From: Symsagittifera roscoffensis
Lineage: Eukaryota; Xenacoelomorpha; Acoela; Convolutidae
Reading direction: 5' to 3'
Assembly: GCF_963678635.1 (NCBI RefSeq)
Contig: NC_087065.1
Span: 74,349,345-74,413,344 of the forward strand
Length of the DNA: 64,000 bases
The translations under genes and the position numbers were made by a program. Below, piece after piece: positions 59,490 to 64,000 of the stretch. Numbering within the stretch: the stretch's first letter is position 1; the number at the start of each line of letters is the position of its first letter. The notes below the pieces were generated by a model that made no database searches, was not told the origin of the DNA, and saw only the letters and a list, made by a program, of their open reading frames with translations.

Positions 59490-59596
59490 GGTTGTTTTTC
59501 ATGGCGAAGTAGACAATGATGCCGATGCAGAGTCCACAGCAGATGCATCCCAAACAGGGGAGGAGGACGAAGAAGATGATCGCAGCAATTGCATCC
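59490..59596 (-). CDS. Transmembrane exon with Cys cluster
   Basis: Too short for the usual ORF cut-off. On the minus strand, the acceptor CCGTGTTTTAG|GG at 59596 starts DAIAAIIFFVLLPCLG, then CICCGLCIGIIVYFA, then MKNN. This is a single 28-30 residue hydrophobic span with a C-x-CC-x-x-C cluster and a basic stop-transfer. The donor GTCAGT (59489-59484) leaves one base, matching the tail exon 780 bp downstream; if unspliced, the frame stops at 59467. The Cys cluster suggests palmitoylation, common in such proteins. Upstream ectodomain exons are not found nearby: a retroelement remnant occupies 60.8-63.1 kb. Confidence 0.5.
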
Positions 59597-59614
59597 CTAA
59601 AACACGGCAGTTCC

Positions 59615-60060
59615 AATTTAGCACCATATCAGCCCCATTGTATTATCTGCAGACATTGTATTTGGTCAAATCTTGTTTTAATGCCCAAATTCAACATGTT
59701 GTTTTTGAGAATTTTGCGAGTTCTTGTAGATTTTGATATACTTCTTTCTGATCGATCGACTTTAGTTTTCTATCTTTCGGCCCCTCCATTATGAGCACTT
59801 GTCCAAATACACTCCTGCCCTGATCTACCTTGAAAAAACACGGGGGAAACCAGAATTAATATCTCAGGAGGTTATTGGGACAAGTGCTCATAATGGAGGG
59901 GCCGAAAGATAGAAACGTCGACCGATCCGATCAGTTAAAAGTAGACCAAAATCTACAAGAAATCGCAAAATTCTTGAAAACAATATGTTGAATCAGGGCA
60001 TTAAAATAAGATTTGGCCGACATGCCTGCAGATAATACAATCGGGCTGATACGTTCCGCA
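59615..60060. repeat. Inverted repeat with about 190-bp arms
   Basis: About 59615-59808 and 59873-60060 are reverse complements (inner part GGACAAGTGCTCATAATGGA is perfect) around a 64-bp loop with no similarity. Divergence grows outward. It lies in the presumed intron upstream of the transmembrane exon. It could be a foldback element or a local inverted duplication; transcripts would form a long hairpin. Confidence 0.8.
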
Positions 60061-60821
60061 AGCGTGTCACATAAACAATGAGTATTTGTTGATGAGAACA
60101 CCTGGCTGATTTCGGCGCTGAATTCCGAAAAAATGAAGCAAGTTCACCACCAGACCACTGCAGAAGAGTTTTCTTTGAATTCTGCTGATTTAATTTCGAT
60201 TTATTCAATGAACCGTTCAGCAAATATGCGTTTGTTAATACTTTAAGCTATAACTTGTTTCATTAATAATAACACTTGTTTCATAACAAGAATAAGACGT
60301 TTTTTGGTTAATTTTTCGTCGGGCAATGATTATCGATGAATCATATATTTAGGAATCCCCAGGCCCGATGAGTTTCAGCACCCTTAGTGTAATTATTAGG
60401 CAGCCCGGTGGAAAAAAAAAGCCAGAAAAAGCTTAATGAACTTGGAGTTTTTCCGGTGGTCGCAAGATGCTCGACCCTCGCAATAAACCAGGGTCAGATT
60501 TAAACTGGATTCGTTTAGAAAAGAAGAAGAAGAAAAGCGCGTAAGAGCCGCTAATCACTTGTCAGATATGGTTTGACAGATTCTCAATGTAAAGATAGGA
60601 TAGCGTGGTACTGCGGTTGCAGACACTTTGAACTTAGTTATATTGTTGTGTTGTATATTATGTTGTGAAGATCATTTGTGCTGTTAACCATACAGAGCTA
60701 TGGACTAGGCCTGTAGATCTGAGCTTGAGAAAAATACGAAAAGAGAAGGTTTCTGAATTAACTTCTTGGAATCCTTATTAGTTTTGCAACTTCAACTAAG
60801 AGAAGTTCCTTAACTTTTAAC
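60061..60821 (+). other. Flank or leader of third retroelement remnant, no gene seen
   Basis: Contains CAATAAACCAGGGTC (a possible polyadenylation signal in an LTR) near 60480 and a purine run GAAGAAGAAGAAAAG near 60520. No second LTR is visible for comparison, so this remains a guess. No other coding potential. Confidence 0.3.
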
Positions 60822-61345
60822 ATGAAGCAGCCAGCAGAAATCTTGTCCCAGGACAATCGAACCGACAAGGGAATCCCAGTATTCTGGACAACACCAAATG
60901 GAACTGGATACTCTAGAAGATGAAGCAGTTTGAGAATTGTTTATTTCGAAAGTGCGTAATGCAGTATTGCAGGAAACGGTAACTTTTGAAACACAATCAC
61001 ACAAAGAGTTATTGAAAAAGTCTCTGAAATTCCAACAAAGTAAACAGACAACTCAAACATTCCAGGAAACCAGCCATTTTGCGGGAACAATGAGCAAAAT
61101 AAAACAAGAACCAATAATGGCAGTGGGTAACCGGAATAACAGACGTCCAAACAGAGAGCAGTATACAAGAAAACAAACCAAAATCTAGAACAACTCGAGA
61201 ACTGGAGTAAGCAAGAAATTCTATAACCGATGCGGAAGGATAATTTCTGAAGGACACTTGAAAAACTGTACAGCGATGGGAAAAACATGCAAGAATCGTG
61301 GTGAGCAAAATCATTTCGCCAAAATGTGCAGGTCACAATAAAAGA
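60822..61345 (+). pseudogene. gag: Gag remnant of third Ty3/gypsy element, internally deleted
   Basis: Starts MKQPAEILSQDNRTDKGIPV with FWTTPNG, which parallels the GIP-x-FW start of the nested element's Gag. It then jumps after about 33 codons to the end of gag: a Gln/Lys/Asn-rich stretch (60937-61188), then zinc-knuckle remnants CGRIISEGHLKNC and CKNRGEQNHFAKMC. One Cys in each finger is replaced (Tyr and Arg). Most of the capsid is missing. Confidence 0.6.
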
Positions 61346-61930
61346 ACGAAATATTAAGGGAAAAGTATAGTTCAGAAAACGTATGCAATCTGAAATTTTG
61401 TCGGTTGAGTCAGATTTAACATAAATCAAAAGTGATGAACAGTACATCCAACATAGACTGGAAAACAGAGAAACCCTTCAAAATAAAGAAAAGGGGACTC
61501 ATGCGTCACAAAAATTGATATATGTATGAATTGAATAACCAAACAATTAAAATCTCTGACAGCATTAGTAAGAGTTGATAATAAATTATTGTTTAATAGA
61601 GTAACAGCAATCAGACTGAACGAAATTCATTGCAGCGGAAAAAAAACTTAAGAGAATAGTTCGTTGTTACAATAAACCACCAATAATGATGCTAGGGGCT
61701 TTAAAGTTGGACATTTGTTCTGCAGGCTGGAAGGTACAGGACACATACAGGACGAAGATGGCCCGGAAAAGATCATGATTCAGCCTGGCAAAGAAACAAC
61801 CATCTGTCAAGAAAGAACAGCCTAGCCCCGAAGGACTGCTCAGTTGTCCAGATTTTTTGGTAAAAGTTTTGTGGCCGAGCTCGTATCCAAGGACGTCATT
61901 TAAAGGATCGACCGGCAAGGCTTCGAACTG
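61346..61930 (+). other. Decayed pol spacer of third element
   Basis: No protease or RT motif is recognisable in any plus frame; only short open pieces remain. The long minus-strand ORFs here are shadows. Given about 600 bp between gag and integrase, most of pol must have been deleted. Confidence 0.4.
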
Positions 61931-63049
61931 ATGGGACCTAATACAAATCCCCTGTATCATCAAATTTCGGTCATTGATGAGTGCATACTAATCGATAACC
62001 GACTAGCTATTCCAGGACAGCTTAGACAGGCGATTGTAAGAAGAATTCATCGCGGACACTCTGGCATGGAAGATATGCTAGCTGTCTCAAATTTTTTGTG
62101 GTGGCCTAAATATTCCACCTCAAGTTTGTTGTGATGGCATTCTTAGCGGTAAGAATACTAAACATGTCGTTCCAAAAAAAACTCCAAAAAACGCCCACCC
62201 TCTGTAAAGTTACTAATTCAACCGCGGGAAAGTCATCGATAAATTTTCTTGTTCTTATATCGAGAAACATTGGATTCCGGAATTCATTAAAACTAACCAA
62301 TTTTTGGGGTTTAAGGAAAGTCGATGAAAAAAAATTGCACGGAAAACAAAATTAAACAAAAATTTTGTCCAATGGGCGACCACCGAGGATGCGGTGGTAC
62401 TCCTCAGCGGGTTAGTAGAATGGACTATACAGACGATTAAAAGTAGACTCTGGTTTATGTTACTGGATGAGAATGACACGTCCATGAGTTATGCCTCAGT
62501 ACAATCAGACGAGATTTCAGATGGAACAAGCAAAAAACCATCCAACGGTTTCCCTTGGAGGCACACTTTAATTGACTACCAAAACTTGAATTTAAGATCT
62601 CAAAGGTTGAATTCATACTTAATGCTGATCGCATAGATAAGCCAAAATTGGAGTGCTCTGCACTCACAGCCACGCAAATGAATAAAAGAATCGACCAATC
62701 CCGCGAGAGAAGAAGATTGTAAGAAATGGCCAAAACAGCAGAGAAACGATTATCGTCTGCAAAAGATGGAGAGCGAGCAGGAGCACTAATAAACCTTCTA
62801 GAAGAAAATGCAAGGTGGAACGCCGAGCGTCGGAATGCGGCAGCAAACGATATTAGACGACAAGTAGACAAAACCAAAACAATCAACCCAGACTTCCGAA
62901 AAGAGCTCCTAATAGCATGGGAATTTTTTTTATTCACTATAGACACTCCTCACCTACCGCCATCTGCCCTCCCCCATCTACCCCCATCTACCCTCCCCCA
63001 TCTACCCCCATCTACCCTCCCCCACCTACCCCTACCTACCCCTAACTAA
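61931..63049 (+). pseudogene. Integrase remnant of third Ty3/gypsy element
   Basis: DNRLAIPGQLRQAIVRRIHR and GHSGMEDMLAVSNFLWWPK match the H-x-H half of the integrase zinc-binding domain and its W-W-P landmark; the C-x-x-C half is lost. A trace of the core's Glu region is seen in GLVEWTIQTIKSRL at about 62408-62450. Downstream, DGERAGALINLLEENARW and NPDFRKELLIAWEF (62726-62935) form a charged tail that runs into the minisatellite, giving an artificial Pro-rich end. The first two catalytic Asp are not identifiable. Confidence 0.6.
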
Positions 63050-63262
63050 TCCCCACCTACCCCCCACCTACAACCCTCGCATCTAACCCCCTGGGAGTTA
63101 GGTGTTAGTGGTGGGGGAGGGGTAAAGGGAGGGTTTTAGGTGGGCGGGTCGGTGGGGGGGTTAGGTGGACGTTAGGTGATGTTAGGTGGGGGGTAGATGG
63201 GGGTAGGTGGAGGGGTGGATGGTTAGGTGTGTGTGTGATTGTGTGTGTGTGTGGGGGGGGGG
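62945..63262. repeat. C-rich to G-rich switching minisatellite
   Basis: 62945-63085 consists of degenerate CTACCCCCATCTACCCTCCC repeats. From about 63090 the same strand becomes G-rich with GGTGGGGGTTAGGTGG-like repeats, ending in GT repeats and a run of 14 G. The two halves are roughly complementary, so the locus is an imperfect inverted repeat able to form a hairpin, G-quadruplex or i-motif. Confidence 0.8.
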
Positions 63263-63339
63263 GGGGTTAAGAAATCAAGTAGACTGTGAGTAACACAGAA
63301 AATGATGCAAATTTTGCAGTAATTTGGAAAAAATTATAG

Positions 63340-63530
63340 ACAATCCATTCTAATATATTATAATGGATTTTCAATGGGTCATAATCGATTTAATTTTTCT
63401 CAAAATAATGGATTATAATGGATTGTTCTCGATTACGTGGTCCCAAAGTGTAATTTTAATCGATTATGATGGCGACTTTTTGACCACGAAAAACGATTAT
63501 GATCGATTAATATCCATGGAACCTCACTGC
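63340..63530. repeat. Cluster of AATGGATTATAATCGATT-like words
   Basis: ATAATGGATT, TCATAATCGATT, TTATAATGGATT, TTAATCGATTATGATGG and GATTATGATCGATT occur within 190 bp. They are related to the interior of the MITE at 57574-58176, so this is probably a damaged related element; the CGCCC ends are not seen except for ACTGCGGG near 63527. Confidence 0.5.
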
Positions 63531-63643
63531 GGGTTGTTAAGCAGATCCGAACCAAGTATCTCTCACTAGATTATATAAAAAATCAACTACTCTCTCGAGC
63601 ACTTTTTTCTGGATCTTGTTAACTATCCCCTTTGGTGGCCAGT

Positions 63644-63991
63644 CAATAAGCAGAATGGTCTAAGAGCAGAAAGGTTCCAAGAGCAGAAAAACTGAAAAAT
63701 ATCACTTTTTTAAGCTAATTGATAAATTAATTATCAGAAATGTCAATAATACCAGAACAATGAACATTTTATATGCAAAATTTGAGTATCTTAATCAAGA
63801 TTTTAAAAAAGTTTCAATCAAAAAACTTAATGAAATTATCCAATTCATGCATAGTTTATTCATTTTCTTGGTATTTTTTGACAATTCTAATAATTGTTTT
63901 ATCAATTAGCCCGTTTAAACCAATATAAGTCAATATATTTCTGTTTTTCTGCTCTTGGACCCATTGTTCTCTTAGACCATTCTGCTTATTG
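63644..63991. mobile_element. MITE-like element with 49-bp terminal inverted repeats
   Basis: Left end CAATAAGCAGAATGGTCTAA and its reverse complement at the right end. The 49-bp arms differ at about six positions. The interior is AT-rich and non-coding. Total 348 bp. No obvious target duplication (flanks CCAGT and ATCCG). The superfamily is undetermined. Confidence 0.75.
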
Positions 63992-64000
63992 ATCCGCCTC

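Noticed and set aside
59452-59736. 94-residue plus-strand ORF with an acidic stretch (GEEDEEDD)
   Set aside because: It is antisense to the transmembrane exon; the acidic run is the complement of Phe/Leu/Val codons of the membrane span.
60941-61447. 168-residue minus-strand ORF
   Set aside because: Antisense to the gag zinc-knuckle remnant; its composition (Phe, Ser, Leu, Cys) is the complement of the Lys/Gln/Asn-rich gag frame.
62945-63262. Telomere or subtelomere repeat
   Set aside because: TTAGG words occur but are irregular, change strand midway and lie inside other sequence.
1-64000. CRISPR array, rRNA or bacterial defence system
   Set aside because: No regularly spaced identical repeats with unique spacers, no rRNA-like conserved segments and no operon-like gene packing.

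Overview
The window reads as nuclear DNA of an invertebrate animal. It is AT-rich, dominated by repeats, and carries several Ty3/gypsy-type LTR retroelements, MITE-like inverted repeats, tRNA-like relics and short spliced-gene exons with GT-AG signals. I see no bacterial operons, CRISPR arrays or rRNA, and no complete host gene. The phylum cannot be fixed from the sequence alone.

Most of 1-55 kb is a mosaic of a few duplicated blocks. Block A (about 0.86-8.56, 13.6-19.06 and 36.6-42.5 kb) carries minus-strand cysteine-rich exons and a MULE transposase remnant. At a constant breakpoint it joins a minus-strand LTR retroelement: gag with a zinc knuckle, primer-binding site, LTR, polypurine tract. 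Beyond the LTR comes Block C (about 21.0-24.5, 44.4-45.8, 48.8-52.3 and 52.6-54.9 kb). Three of its copies hold an intact 117-bp plus-strand exon encoding a signal peptide, preceded by ETS-like CCGGAAGT motifs. The LTRs sit between a polypurine tract on one side and a primer-binding site on the other, so the elements appear to be joined in tandem and to share LTRs. One unit (43.69-48.83 kb) has two LTRs around gag and protease but no reverse transcriptase.

Three further retroelements break up the mosaic. A nested Ty3/gypsy copy (8.56-11.97 kb, minus) sits inside one of the block-A-linked gags; its gag runs straight into integrase with protease, RT and RNase H missing. A long, heavily mutated Ty3/gypsy copy (24.49-36.59 kb, plus) retains gag, protease, RT, RNase H, integrase and downstream hydrophobic and Ser/Pro/Thr-rich ORFs; its RT has lost the YxDD segment. 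A third remnant (60.8-63.06 kb, plus) also lacks RT.

The host-gene signal consists of exons. Exon A and exon B on the minus strand of block A have matching acceptor, donor and phase and encode a CC-rich extracellular module. Only the 36.8-40.7 kb copy is free of frameshifts and stops. At 58.49-59.60 kb (minus) a transmembrane exon with a C-x-CC-x-x-C cluster precedes an exon encoding a Pro/Tyr-rich tail with a PPAY motif. These could be parts of one family of cysteine-rich single-pass membrane proteins, but their linkage is inferred. The last 10 kb also holds inverted repeats and a Py/Pu-switching minisatellite. Boundaries were found by eye and are approximate unless tied to a splice site, LTR end or codon.
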